A stretch of 64,000 nucleotides of DNA from assembly GCF_000425785.1 (NCBI RefSeq), contig NZ_AUEC01000010.1, positions 1-64,000 on the forward strand, in the 5' to 3' direction. The first letter of the stretch is position 1. Each line of letters opens with the position of its first letter. The position numbers were made by a program, and so were the translations under genes. The stretch is from Pseudomonas taiwanensis DSM 21245. GTDB taxonomy: Bacteria > Pseudomonadota > Gammaproteobacteria > Pseudomonadales > Pseudomonadaceae. Shown in pieces: positions 55,977 through 64,000 of the stretch. Under the pieces are notes generated by a model that did not search any database, was not told the origin of the DNA, and saw only the letters and a list, made by a program, of their open reading frames with translations.

Positions 55977-57034
55977 GAATCATTCCTCATAGGTTGCGAG
56001 AGGCCTACGCCTGGCACAGGCGTAAGACGCCAGCCATGACCGACGCGAACCTTGTCGACCACCCGAATGCGGTAGTTCACAAGCACCATGCTCAGCAACA
56101 ACAGCGCGCCGCCTGCGTTATGTGCCACGGCGACGGCCAGGGGCAAATGGAACAGCACGTTGCTGATGCCCAACCCGACCTGCATCACCAATGCCAGGAG
56201 CACCAGGCGCGCCAACCGGCTCAGGCCACAGCGGTGAAGCTTCCAACTGAGCATCAGCAGGACACAGGTGACGATCATCGCGCCCAGTCGATGGCTGATA
56301 TGAATGGCCGTGCGCGCATCGCTGTCCAGCTGCCCGCCGAGGTAGTTCGGACCGACATGTTGGGTCAGGTGGAAGCCATTGCTGAAGTCGGCTGACGGCC
56401 ACCATTGCCCATGGCAGGTGGGCAAGTCGATACAGGCAACCGCGGCATAGTTGGCACTGACCCAACCACCCAAGGCGATCTGCCCAATCACCACCAGCAA
56501 TGCCAAGGCAGCCACCCTGCGCAGGCTCAACGGCAGTTTTGGCAGTGGCGCAAATGCCCGGGATAGACGCAGCGACAACAGGAACAGCAGGCTCAACGTG
56601 GTAAAGCCCCCCAGCAGGTGCGCAGTGACCACCTGCGGCCACAACTTGAGAGTGACCGTCCACATCCCGAATGCCGCCTGGGCCAGGACCACCCCAAGCA
56701 GCAATACCGGCAAGCGGTAGGGCTGGCCATCACGCGCGTGACGGCGCACCGCCTGTAGGGCCAGGTAAGCGATCACCAGCGCCAAGGTACCGGCAAAGTA
56801 GCGATGGACCATTTCGGCCCAGCCTTTGGCCTCTTCCACTGGGTGTTCGGGAAAGTGCAATTCGGCATGGGCCAGCTGCGCTTCAGTCTTGGGCACGCTG
56901 ATGAAGCCATAGCAGCCTGGCCAGTCCGGGCAACCGAGGCCTGCATGGGTGAGGCGGGTATAGGCACCGAGCAGGACGACCAGCAGTGCCAGCAGGGTGG
57001 CGAACACAGCGAGGCGGAATCCAGGTCTGGCCAT
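55961..57034 (-). CDS. ctaA: Heme A synthase (COX15/CtaA)
   Basis: A 357-residue membrane protein with eight helices in two similar halves. Heme-ligand histidines lie in the family blocks YTRLTHAGLGCPDWPGCYG, HRYFAGTLAL, TAHLLGGF and HISHRLGAMIV. It oxidises heme O to heme A for the aa3 oxidase. GGAG precedes the ATG at 57034. Confidence 0.93.
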   Translation of the reverse strand: MARPGFRLAVFATLLALLVVLLGAYTRLTHAGLGCPDWPGCYGFISVPKTEAQLAHAELHFPEHPVEEAKGWAEMVHRYFAGTLALVIAYLALQAVRRHARDGQPYRLPVLLLGVVLAQAAFGMWTVTLKLWPQVVTAHLLGGFTTLSLLFLLSLRLSRAFAPLPKLPLSLRRVAALALLVVIGQIALGGWVSANYAAVACIDLPTCHGQWWPSADFSNGFHLTQHVGPNYLGGQLDSDARTAIHISHRLGAMIVTCVLLMLSWKLHRCGLSRLARLVLLALVMQVGLGISNVLFHLPLAVAVAHNAGGALLLLSMVLVNYRIRVVDKVRVGHGWRLTPVPGVGLSQPMRNDSWRRF

Positions 57035-57043
57035 GACAGGCTC

Positions 57044-57628
57044 CTAGCCGATGTTGGACAGCTTGAGCAGGTGACGCAGGTCGTCCAGCACATGCTTGCC
57101 GTTGACCTTGGCGTCATAGCGCAGCACCAGGTTGCCGTGAGGGTCGACGATCCACAGTTGCGGACCGGCTTCCTCCACTTTCTGCAGGTAGCGTTGAATA
57201 TCCAGCGGGTAGCGCTGCAACTGGGGATATTCGCGACCCAGCAGGGCCTGATAGTCGGGGCTCAATGGCTGGGCGATGGCCAAGGCATGACTGGCACGGC
57301 TGGCGTCGCGACCAAGGCCGATCTGGATCTGCCGGGCCAGGTACACCAGTTTCTGACAATCGTCGGCGCAGGCCTGGGGCGTGCTGACCAGCAGCTGCCA
57401 CCGTTCGTCCTGCGCAGTGATGCCGATGTCTGCAAGGCTCTCGCCATTGCCGATCATCACGCCGTGATAGCTGCGCCCCTCCGGCACCCAGAACTGCAGC
57501 TTGTACATGAAGGTGGCGAGCAGCATCGGCCCGAGCACCACCAGCAGGATCAGAATCAGCTGCAAACGCCCACGGGCTTTGGGTTTGCGGCCTTCAGGCA
57601 CGTCCAGTGGACTGGTGGCGGCGGCCAT
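57044..57628 (-). CDS. Conserved membrane-anchored protein of the cox cluster, unknown function
   Basis: A 194-residue protein with one N-terminal membrane helix (LILILLVVLGPMLLATFMY) and a soluble part outside. It contains QACADDCQKLVYLARQI, a cysteine pair like that of thioredoxin-fold Sco proteins, and LWIVDPHGNLVLRYD near the end. It looks like a degenerate Sco-like domain and probably helps assemble the oxidase. AAGGAG lies before the ATG at 57628. It overlaps the SURF1 gene by 35 bases. Confidence 0.75.
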   Translation of the reverse strand: MAAATSPLDVPEGRKPKARGRLQLILILLVVLGPMLLATFMYKLQFWVPEGRSYHGVMIGNGESLADIGITAQDERWQLLVSTPQACADDCQKLVYLARQIQIGLGRDASRASHALAIAQPLSPDYQALLGREYPQLQRYPLDIQRYLQKVEEAGPQLWIVDPHGNLVLRYDAKVNGKHVLDDLRHLLKLSNIG

Positions 57629-58334
57629 GGTCGTTCTCCTTCTTGTTGTGCCAGCCAAAGTAGAGGTAAAGCAGCACCAGGGCGGTGGCCAGGGCGAACC
57701 ACTGCACGGCATAGCCCTGGTGCTTTTCCGGGCCCATGGCGACCACCGGCCAGTCTGCACGGTAGCTGGCGGGGCCGGGCTGCAGGCGCAATTCATGGGC
57801 GAAACCTTCGCGGTCCAGCTGTTGCCACAGGTGGGCGGGGTCGACAGCGGTCAGCAGGTGAGGCCATTGACCGCCCTCCGGGTCGGGGTGAAGCTGGAAA
57901 GCACTGCCCGGCGCCACATAGACCGAAGCATCCAGCACCATGGATTGCGCAGGCGTCTCGAAGTGCACGGGTACACGGCGGTCGGGCCAGGGCAGCCAGC
58001 CGCGGTTGACCAACAGCCACAGCCCGCTGGCCTGGTCATGGAAGGGCTGGAGCAGCTCGATGCCTGCCTGGCCGTCGCGCATGCGGTTATCCAACAGCAC
58101 ACTGTGTTCGCCATCGAAGCGTCCAAAGAGGTGCACGCGTCGGTAAGCTGCATCCTCAGCCAGCTGCAACTGAGCCGCGCCCACCGGGGCCTCCACCTGG
58201 CGCTGGGCATAGGTGTCCAGCAGGGCGCGTTTTTCCTGTGCGCGGCCGAGCTGCCAGCCGCCGAGCGAAATCAGCACCGGCAGCAGTGCAAGCACTACCA
58301 GGGTGGGCATCCAGCCTGGTCGAAACGGCCTCAC
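57594..58334 (-). CDS. SURF1 family cytochrome oxidase assembly protein
   Basis: A 246-residue protein with two membrane helices, at the start (TLVVLALLPVLISLGGWQLG) and near the end (YAVQWFALATALVLLYLYFG), and a periplasmic part containing LLVNRGWLPWPDRR. This is the SURF1 layout; the protein helps insert heme A into subunit I. The start is a GTG at 58334 with GAGG upstream. No ATG is available in frame near it. Confidence 0.88.
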   Translation of the reverse strand: MRPFRPGWMPTLVVLALLPVLISLGGWQLGRAQEKRALLDTYAQRQVEAPVGAAQLQLAEDAAYRRVHLFGRFDGEHSVLLDNRMRDGQAGIELLQPFHDQASGLWLLVNRGWLPWPDRRVPVHFETPAQSMVLDASVYVAPGSAFQLHPDPEGGQWPHLLTAVDPAHLWQQLDREGFAHELRLQPGPASYRADWPVVAMGPEKHQGYAVQWFALATALVLLYLYFGWHNKKENDHGRRHQSTGRA

Positions 58335-58397
58335 AACGGCCTCATACGGTCGAGCGCTATACTTATCCACATCACCGCATCCCCCCGGAGTATCGTC

Positions 58398-58601
58398 ATG
58401 CTCAAGGCCGCGATTGTCCTGATGCTGTTGGCCACGATTGCCAGCCTGTTCAGTGGCCTGGTGTTTCTGGTCAAGGACGATGAAAACTCGACCCGGCTGC
58501 TCAAGGCACTGACCGTTCGTGTCGCCCTGGCCGCCGTCACCGTGGGGCTGGTGGCCTGGGGCTTCATCAGTGGCCAGCTGGTTTCCAACGCCCCCTTCTG
58601 A
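58398..58601 (+). CDS. DUF2909 twin transmembrane protein
   Basis: A 67-residue protein with two helices (MLKAAIVLMLLATIASLFSG and VRVALAAVTVGLVAWGF) and a short charged loop (VKDDENSTRLLK). GGAG lies 7 bases before the ATG at 58398. This family is found beside SURF1/COX genes in pseudomonads, here on the opposite strand within the cox cluster. Function unknown, perhaps an assembly factor. Confidence 0.82.
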   Translation: MLKAAIVLMLLATIASLFSGLVFLVKDDENSTRLLKALTVRVALAAVTVGLVAWGFISGQLVSNAPF

Positions 58602-58615
58602 AACACGTTGCATCT

Positions 58616-58652
58616 GCGGCTAAAGCCGGCTTGCCCGCAACCGCCCCTACAG
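58616..58652. repeat. REP-like element
   Basis: A REP-type sequence (GCCGGCTTGCCCGCAACCGC at 58626) between the convergent DUF2909 and coxC genes; it touches the coxC stop codon. Confidence 0.5.
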
Positions 58653-59534
58653 CACGTAGACAAAGATGAACAGCCCGACCCACACCACATCGACGAAGTG
58701 CCAGTACCAACTGGCCGCCTCGAAACCGAAGTGTTTGTCCGGGTTGAAATGCCCGCGCAGGATACGCACGAGCATGACGATCAGAATGATCGTGCCAAGG
58801 GTAACGTGGGCACCGTGAAAGCCCGTGAGCATGAAGAAAGTCGCGCCGTAGATGCCAGAACCCAAGGTCAGCCCAAGCTTGGTGTAGGCCTCGTGATATT
58901 CGTACGCTTGCAGCGCGATGAAGCTGATGCCCAGGATGATGGTCAGCGCCATCCACAACTTCAGTGCCCCACGATGATCACGCCGCAAGGCGTGGTGGGC
59001 GATGGTGATGGTTACACTGGAACTGACCAGCAAGATGGTATTGATCAGCGGCAGGTGCCACGGGTCGATCACCTCCTTGGGCGGCGGAAAGAGTTTCGGG
59101 TCCGGGGTGTTGAGCAACGGCCAGGCGAACTCGAAGCTTGGCCACAGCATGTGGGCGATCCCCTTGTGTCCTTCGCCCCCCAGCCATGGGCCAGCCAGCA
59201 CGCGCACGTAGAACAGCGCACCGAAGAAGGCCAGGAAGAACATCACTTCAGAGAAGATGAACCAACTCATGCCCCAGCGGAACGAGCGGTCCATCTGCGC
59301 GCTGTAGAGACCGGCATGGCTTTCCTTGACCACCGCGCCGAACCAGCCAAACAGCATGTAGGCCAGAAACAACGCACCGATGAAAAAGATCAGTGGCCCA
59401 TGGGAATCGGGATGCCCGGCCTTGAGGTCATTGAACCAGGTGCCCAGGCCGAACATGGTGATGAACATGCCGATCGTCGCGATGATCGGCCACTTGCTCT
59501 GCGCCGGGACGTAATAGTGCTCGTGACTTGCCAT
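58647..59534 (-). CDS. ctaE: Cytochrome c oxidase subunit III
   Basis: A 295-residue membrane protein with seven helices. Family blocks: HEHYYVPAQSKWPIIAT at the start, MSWFIFSEVMFFLAFFGALF, and TGFHGAHVTLGTIILI, ending WYWHFVDVVWVGLFIFVYVL. It forms the core of the aa3 oxidase with subunits I and II. GAAGGAGAA precedes the ATG. Confidence 0.95.
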   Translation of the reverse strand: MASHEHYYVPAQSKWPIIATIGMFITMFGLGTWFNDLKAGHPDSHGPLIFFIGALFLAYMLFGWFGAVVKESHAGLYSAQMDRSFRWGMSWFIFSEVMFFLAFFGALFYVRVLAGPWLGGEGHKGIAHMLWPSFEFAWPLLNTPDPKLFPPPKEVIDPWHLPLINTILLVSSSVTITIAHHALRRDHRGALKLWMALTIILGISFIALQAYEYHEAYTKLGLTLGSGIYGATFFMLTGFHGAHVTLGTIILIVMLVRILRGHFNPDKHFGFEAASWYWHFVDVVWVGLFIFVYVL

Positions 59535-59550
59535 TGCTGTTCTCCTTCCC

Positions 59551-60117
59551 TTAACGGGCGCCCTGGACGTCCTGGGTCGCGAGATGCGCGACCGGCGGGT
59601 GGCGAGCGGTGATGTCGAACAAGGTGTAGGCCAGTGTCAGGTGCTTCACGCTGGCCGGCAGGTCGCGATCGACGATGAAACGCACCGGCATCTCGATGCG
59701 TTCGCCGGGTTGCAGCACCTGCTGGGTGAAGCAGAAACATTCGGTCTTGTGGAAATACGCCGCCGCCTCGGCCGGGGTGATGCTGGGAACGGCCTGGGCG
59801 CTCATGGGCCGCTCCGTCGGGTTCCGCGCGATGAAAATCATCTGGTTCACCGCCCCTGGGTTGACGTCGATCTGGTCGGCCGTGGAATAGAAGTCCCAGA
59901 CCATGTCACCGGCATTGGTCGACATGAACTGCACCCGCACGCTGCGCGACGGGTCGCTGAGCTGGGTGCCTTCGTACTGCCCGCCGGTCTTGCCATTGAT
60001 GCCAAAGGCTTTGCACATCACGTCGTAGAGGGGCACCAGGGCAAAGCCGAACGCGAACATCACAACGGTCAGCATCAGCAGGCGCAGCACCAGGCGTTTG
60101 AGTGACAGGCCGTTCAT
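59551..60117 (-). CDS. ctaG: Cytochrome c oxidase assembly protein Cox11/CtaG
   Basis: A 188-residue protein: one N-terminal helix (LRLLMLTVVMFAFGFALVPL) and a periplasmic copper-binding domain with the family motif ECFCFTQQVL (CxC). Cox11 places CuB into subunit I. The ATG at 60117 with AGGA upstream is preferred over a GTG two codons earlier. It lies between the subunit I and III genes. Confidence 0.92.
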   Translation of the reverse strand: MNGLSLKRLVLRLLMLTVVMFAFGFALVPLYDVMCKAFGINGKTGGQYEGTQLSDPSRSVRVQFMSTNAGDMVWDFYSTADQIDVNPGAVNQMIFIARNPTERPMSAQAVPSITPAEAAAYFHKTECFCFTQQVLQPGERIEMPVRFIVDRDLPASVKHLTLAYTLFDITARHPPVAHLATQDVQGAR

Positions 60118-60127
60118 GGGCACTTTC

Positions 60128-61717
60128 CTATTTCACTTCCGGTGGCGTCTGGAAGGTGTGGTAGGGCGCTGGCGAGGGGATCGACCATTCCAGGCCCTCG
60201 GCGCCATCCCAAGGCTTGGCCGGCGCAGGTGCGCCACCGCGGATGCACTTGATGACGATGAACAGGAAGAAGATCTGCGTCGCACCGAACATGAAGGCAC
60301 CGATCGATGACACCATGTTGAAGTCGGCAAATTGCAGGTTGTAGTCGGGAATCCGCCGTGGCATGCCGGCCAAGCCAACGAAATGCATGGGGAAGAAAGC
60401 CAGGTTCATGCCGATGAACGACAACCAGAAGTGCAGCTTGCCCAGGGTTTCGTCGTACATGTGGCCAGTCCACTTGGGCAACCAGTAGTAGGCAGAGGCA
60501 AAGATGCCGAAGATCGCCCCGGGTACCAGGACGTAGTGGAAATGCGCCACCACGAAGTACGTGTCGTGGTACTGGAAGTCAGCCGGTGCGATGGCCAGCA
60601 TCAATCCTGAGAACCCGCCGATGGTGAACAGGATGACGAAGGCAATGGCGAACAGCATCGGCGTTTCGAAGGTCAACGAGCCCTCCCACATGGTGCTGAC
60701 CCAGTTAAACACCTTGACCCCGGTGGGTACGGCGATGAGCATGGTGGCGTACATGAAGAACAGCTCGCCAACCACCGGGATGCCAACCACGAACATGTGG
60801 TGCGCCCAGACGATGAACGACAGGAAGGCAATCGCACCGGTGGCGTACACCATCGACGTGTAGCCGAACAGCGGCTTGCGCGAAAATGCCGGAATGATCG
60901 AGCTCACAGCGCCGAACGCCGGCAGGATCATGATGTACACCTCGGGGTGGCCGAAGAACCAGAACACATGCTGGAACAGTACCGGGTCACCGCCACCGGC
61001 GGCGCTGAAGAAGCTGGTGCCGAAGTGAATGTCCATCAGCATCATGGTCACCACGCCAGCCAGTACCGGCATCACCGCAATCAGCAGGAAAGCGGTGATC
61101 AGCCAGGTCCAGACGAACAGCGGCATCTTCATCAGGGTCATGCCGGGGGCACGCAGGTTGAGGATGGTGGCGATCACGTTGATCGCCCCCATGATCGAGC
61201 TGATACCCATCATGTGGATGGCGAAGATGAAGAACGTCACGCTGGCCGGCGCATAGGTGGTCGACAGCGGGGCGTAGAAGGTCCAGCCGAAGTTAGGCCC
61301 GCCGCCCGGGGTGAACAGGGTCGAGACCAGCAGCAGGAACGCCGCCGGCAGCAGCCAGAAGCTGAAGTTGTTCATCCGCGGCAGGGCCATGTCCGGTGCC
61401 CCGACCATCAGCGGGATCATCCAGTTGGCGAGTCCGACGAAGGCGGGCATCACGGCACCGAACACCATGATCAGGCCATGCATGGTGGTCATCTGGTTGA
61501 AGAAGGCCGGCTCCACGATCTGCAGTCCCGGCTGGAACAGCTCGGCGCGTATCACCATGGCGAACGAGCCGCCGAGCAGGAACATCATGAAGCTGAACCA
61601 CAGGTACATCGTGCCGATGTCCTTATGGTTGGTGGTCAGCACCCAGCGCATCAAGCCCTTGGCTGGGCCATGGGCATGTTCGTGGCCGTGGGCGTGGTCG
61701 TCGATCACTGCACTCAT
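60128..61717 (-). CDS. ctaD: Cytochrome c oxidase subunit I (aa3)
   Basis: A 529-residue catalytic subunit with twelve helices. Heme a ligand in MTTMHGLIMVFG; the CuB His-Tyr crosslink site in WFFGHPEVYIMILPAFG; CuB ligands in WAHHMFVVG; heme ligands in VVAHFHYVLVPG. The usual A-type K- and D-channel features are in place. It pumps protons while reducing oxygen. Start at the ATG at 61717, with a short His-rich N-terminus (HAHGHEHAHG). Confidence 0.97.
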   Translation of the reverse strand: MSAVIDDHAHGHEHAHGPAKGLMRWVLTTNHKDIGTMYLWFSFMMFLLGGSFAMVIRAELFQPGLQIVEPAFFNQMTTMHGLIMVFGAVMPAFVGLANWMIPLMVGAPDMALPRMNNFSFWLLPAAFLLLVSTLFTPGGGPNFGWTFYAPLSTTYAPASVTFFIFAIHMMGISSIMGAINVIATILNLRAPGMTLMKMPLFVWTWLITAFLLIAVMPVLAGVVTMMLMDIHFGTSFFSAAGGGDPVLFQHVFWFFGHPEVYIMILPAFGAVSSIIPAFSRKPLFGYTSMVYATGAIAFLSFIVWAHHMFVVGIPVVGELFFMYATMLIAVPTGVKVFNWVSTMWEGSLTFETPMLFAIAFVILFTIGGFSGLMLAIAPADFQYHDTYFVVAHFHYVLVPGAIFGIFASAYYWLPKWTGHMYDETLGKLHFWLSFIGMNLAFFPMHFVGLAGMPRRIPDYNLQFADFNMVSSIGAFMFGATQIFFLFIVIKCIRGGAPAPAKPWDGAEGLEWSIPSPAPYHTFQTPPEVK

Positions 61718-61760
61718 GTCCTGTCTCCTGCAACCCATTGATTGCCGCGAGTATCCCGGT

Positions 61761-62888
61761 TCATTGCGCTTCGGCCTGCTTGAGCGCCAGCACGTCTTTG
61801 GGCGTGACCATGTCGCCCTTGTTGTTGCCCCAGGCATTGCGCTCGTAGGTAACGACGGCGGCGATGTCGACTTCCGACAGTTGTTTGCCGAAGGCAGCCA
61901 TGGCCGTGCCAGGCTTGCCGTGGAAGACGATGTTCAAGTGACCTTCCTTCGGTCCCGTTGCGATCTTCGAGCCTTTGAGTGCCGGGAACATGGGCGGCAA
62001 GCCTTGGCCTTCGGCCTGGTGACAGGCCACGCAGGTTGTGTGATAGACCTTGTCGCCACGCTCGACCAGCTCTTCAAGGGTCCACTCCTTGCTGGTCAAC
62101 TCCTTGAGCTTGGCCGCTTCTGCCTTGCGCTCACCCAGCCAGGTGTCGTAATCGGCCTTGGACTTGACCTCCACCACCACTGGCATGAAGCCGTGGTCCT
62201 TGCCGCACAACTCGGTGCACTGGCCACGGTAGATACCGGGCTTCTCGATGCGGGTCCAAGCCTCGTTGACGAAGCCTGGAATGGCATCGCGCTTGACGGC
62301 GAAGGCGGGTACCCACCAGGAATGAATGACATCGGCAGCGGTCACCAGGAAGCGCACCTTTGCACCCACCGGCAGCACCAGTGGCTGATCGACCTCGAGC
62401 AGGTAATGCTCGTCCTTGGGCGCCTTGTTATGGATCTGGTCCGCTGGCGTGGCCAGGTTGCTGAAAAACTCCACGTCCTGGCCCAGGTACTTGTAATGCC
62501 ACTTCCACTGGTAACCGGTCACCTGGATATCGACGTCCGACTCACTGGCGTCGTAGATGTCGATCAGCGTTTTGGTGGCCGGAATGGCCATGGCCACCAG
62601 AATCAGGAAGGGGACGACCGTCCAGAGGATTTCCACCCAGGTGTGTTCGTGGAAATGTGCGGGCTGCTGCCCCGTGGAACGCCGATGGATGACCATCGAC
62701 CAGAACATCGCACCGAACACCACGATGCCAATGATCACGCAGATCCAGAAGATGGTCATGTGCAGGTCGAACACGGCGTTGGAGACTTCCGTCGCCCCTG
62801 GCGCCATGTTCACAGTCCAGGCGGCGTGTGCCTGACCGAAAACCGACCACAACAGAAGGCCCATCCAGACATGTGGATGTCGCATCAT
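61761..62888 (-). CDS. ctaC: Cytochrome c oxidase subunit II with fused cytochrome c domain (caa3 type)
   Basis: A 375-residue protein: signal peptide, two helices (FWICVIIGIVVFGAMFW and ILWTVVPFLILVAMAI), and the CuA domain with CTELCGKDHGFMP and the earlier VIHSWWVPAF. A C-terminal cytochrome c domain (about 280-375) has the heme motif CVACH. This extension marks a caa3-type oxidase. Two ATG codons in a row (62888 and 62885) could start it. First gene of the cox operon in the minus direction. Confidence 0.95.
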   Translation of the reverse strand: MMRHPHVWMGLLLWSVFGQAHAAWTVNMAPGATEVSNAVFDLHMTIFWICVIIGIVVFGAMFWSMVIHRRSTGQQPAHFHEHTWVEILWTVVPFLILVAMAIPATKTLIDIYDASESDVDIQVTGYQWKWHYKYLGQDVEFFSNLATPADQIHNKAPKDEHYLLEVDQPLVLPVGAKVRFLVTAADVIHSWWVPAFAVKRDAIPGFVNEAWTRIEKPGIYRGQCTELCGKDHGFMPVVVEVKSKADYDTWLGERKAEAAKLKELTSKEWTLEELVERGDKVYHTTCVACHQAEGQGLPPMFPALKGSKIATGPKEGHLNIVFHGKPGTAMAAFGKQLSEVDIAAVVTYERNAWGNNKGDMVTPKDVLALKQAEAQ

Positions 62889-63258
62889 TGCGGGTTCCCC
62901 TTCTAGTTCTTGTTGTCCCGGAGGCATTCACCTGCGGCAAGCGGGAACGGCGGTCAAGACTGCCTGACTTCGACGACCGAGCCCCTGCGAAAGCAGACGG
63001 GCCTCATCAACGAATCACGTTCAACGGGAGTATAGACAGCGACCAATGGTGCGCAATGAAGGGCGTGAAATGAACCGCACGAAATTGGATAATGCCCCCA
63101 CAAACCGCGGGCTAGAGCCTTGCTAGCACAATAATGGCATATTGATATAGCTCGCTCCGCACACGTTTGCGGGTTTTATAACAAACTTGTCTTAGGCATT
63201 CCGTATACCGAGCTACCTTAGTGTCTTCCGTTTGTAATGCCTTGTCCCTGGAGTTGTC
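62889..63258. other. Intergenic region between the cox operon and the next gene
   Basis: About 370 bases between divergent genes, holding the cox promoter (minus) and the promoter of the rightward gene. A weak plus-strand candidate is TTGCTA-N17-TGATAT (63121-63149). Apart from that the stretch is A/T-rich without clear palindromes or open frames with good signals. Confidence 0.4.
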
Positions 63259-63900
63259 ATGAACATCGCTGCCGTGCGCGAGCAGATTAGCCAAGCCCAC
63301 CAACATGAGAGCCGTACCGGCCAACTGAAACAGCGTCTCGAGGCGCAACTACCCCATCTGCACCCCTCGATCCAACTGCCTGAGCAGGACGCCCAGGGTA
63401 CTTTGGCGCGCTTCGTCAGCGCTTACATCGACCAGGTTCCAGAATTGCTGGAGGCGGCAAACGCAGTCGCCCGCGAGGCGGGTATCGAGTCGCAGATCAA
63501 ACCGGTGCTGAAGATCGCCGAAGCCTACTTCCTGCAGCCACCCAGCGTGATGCAGGGTCATGTGGGCCTGGATTGCCTGCTGGACGAGGCTTACCTGGCA
63601 CACCGGCTGGTGGAAGAGGTCAACGACCTTTACATCCGCCACTTCCAGCAGCCATTGATCCCGGTCGACACGACCGTGGCCAACCTCATCGCTCACCAAC
63701 TGATCGGTGAAAGTTTCGCCAACCAGCTGGATGAGGTGGTGCACCACTCGGTCGATGAAATGCTGGACGACGAAAGCTTCGCCGCGGAGTCGGTCGAACA
63801 ATACCGCGAAAACCTGTGCAGCCCGGAAACCGGCGCAGCCTGGAAACGCTGGCCGTGCCTGTCGCGCCAGCTTGGCGTGGAGCTGGGCCAGCCGGCTTGA
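63259..63900 (+). CDS. Unknown cytosolic protein
   Basis: A 213-residue protein I do not recognise. It has no signal peptide or membrane helix, is largely helical and acidic (HHSVDEMLDDESFAAESVEQ), and has two cysteines late in the chain. GGAG precedes the ATG. It diverges from the cox operon. A conserved Pseudomonas hypothetical by impression. Confidence 0.72.
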   Translation: MNIAAVREQISQAHQHESRTGQLKQRLEAQLPHLHPSIQLPEQDAQGTLARFVSAYIDQVPELLEAANAVAREAGIESQIKPVLKIAEAYFLQPPSVMQGHVGLDCLLDEAYLAHRLVEEVNDLYIRHFQQPLIPVDTTVANLIAHQLIGESFANQLDEVVHHSVDEMLDDESFAAESVEQYRENLCSPETGAAWKRWPCLSRQLGVELGQPA

Positions 63901-63939
63901 CCGCCAAGGCTGCGCAACAGAGGCCTTCGATTCCACCGG

Positions 63940-63967
63940 ACCTGTGGGGGCGGGTTTGTCCCGCGCC
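63940..63967. repeat. REP element at the right edge
   Basis: A REP-type sequence (GGGGGCGGGTTTGTCCCGCG, 63946-63965) 45 bases after the last gene. Confidence 0.65.
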
Positions 63968-64000
63968 CACCAATGACCACGTCGCCCTGTACGCCAGTTT

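Overview
The window looks like a chromosomal core segment of a fluorescent pseudomonad, most likely of the Pseudomonas putida group. This rests on recognisable gene order (gcdG-gcdH/gcdR, pntAA-pntAB-pntB, algB-kinB, the dgcH-EEP-dsbA-cc4-engB-ersA-polA block, the znu locus, katE, metNIQ and the aa3 oxidase cluster), high G+C codon use and short palindromic REP repeats between genes. I saw no prophage, transposase, integron or CRISPR array, and no tRNA gene. The left edge cuts into the leader of an rRNA operon that runs off the window on the minus strand.

Layout: 1-380 holds three tandem rrn promoters and boxA (minus), then the gcdG terminator. 401-3907 is the glutarate catabolic pair gcdG/gcdH with the divergent LysR gene gcdR. 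4315-7201 is the proton-translocating transhydrogenase operon, followed by an acetyl-CoA hydrolase/CoA-transferase gene. 9277-12806 has a DUF1127 gene, three tandem DUF2388 genes and a large Lnb/DUF4105-type periplasmic protein. 12842-20098 holds a GFA-fold protein and a run of membrane or envelope genes (CitMHS transporter, TerC, Na/Pi cotransporter, M16-type protease, DUF2914 membrane protein). 20198-23681 is a four-gene MCE lipid-transport operon. 23663-26363 has a nucleoside-gate protein and a glutamate/dicarboxylate symporter on the minus strand. 26364-27099 is the largest non-coding gap and carries nested inverted repeats.

27100-29059 (minus) encodes small envelope and stress proteins (Ivy lysozyme inhibitor, DUF1328, an unknown membrane protein, a triple-BON protein). 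29270-32391 is algB-kinB. 32410-40166 (minus) contains a CSS/EAL phosphodiesterase, an AmpDh-type amidase, an unknown secreted protein, the DgcH-like cyclase, an EEP phosphatase, dsbA, cytochrome c4 and a cytochrome c5-type protein. engB and polA flank a small RNA gene that fits ErsA, with an AlgU-like promoter and a rho-independent terminator. 44167-49425 holds a DUF2782 gene, thrB, the zinc-uptake locus (znuA diverging from zur-znuC-znuB around a Zur box) and a lipoprotein. Then come katE (minus), metN-metI-metQ (plus), and the cox locus 54448-62888 (minus). The cox locus encodes the structural subunits of an aa3-type oxidase with a cytochrome c domain fused to subunit II, plus Cox11, Surf1, heme A and heme O synthases and Sco. 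The last gene is an unknown cytosolic protein diverging from the cox cluster.

Several parts connect in function. c-di-GMP turnover (EAL protein and DgcH), alginate/envelope control (AlgB-KinB and ErsA), thiol oxidation (DsbA) and cytochrome c supply (c4, c5, caa3) are interleaved. I found no clearly new multi-gene system. The most unusual stretches are the palindromic non-coding block at 26.6-26.9 kb, the ACTGTAC-type repeats around the DUF1127 gene, the DUF2388 triplication feeding into the Lnb-like gene, and the ErsA locus. Function calls are from reading the sequence; no database search was run.
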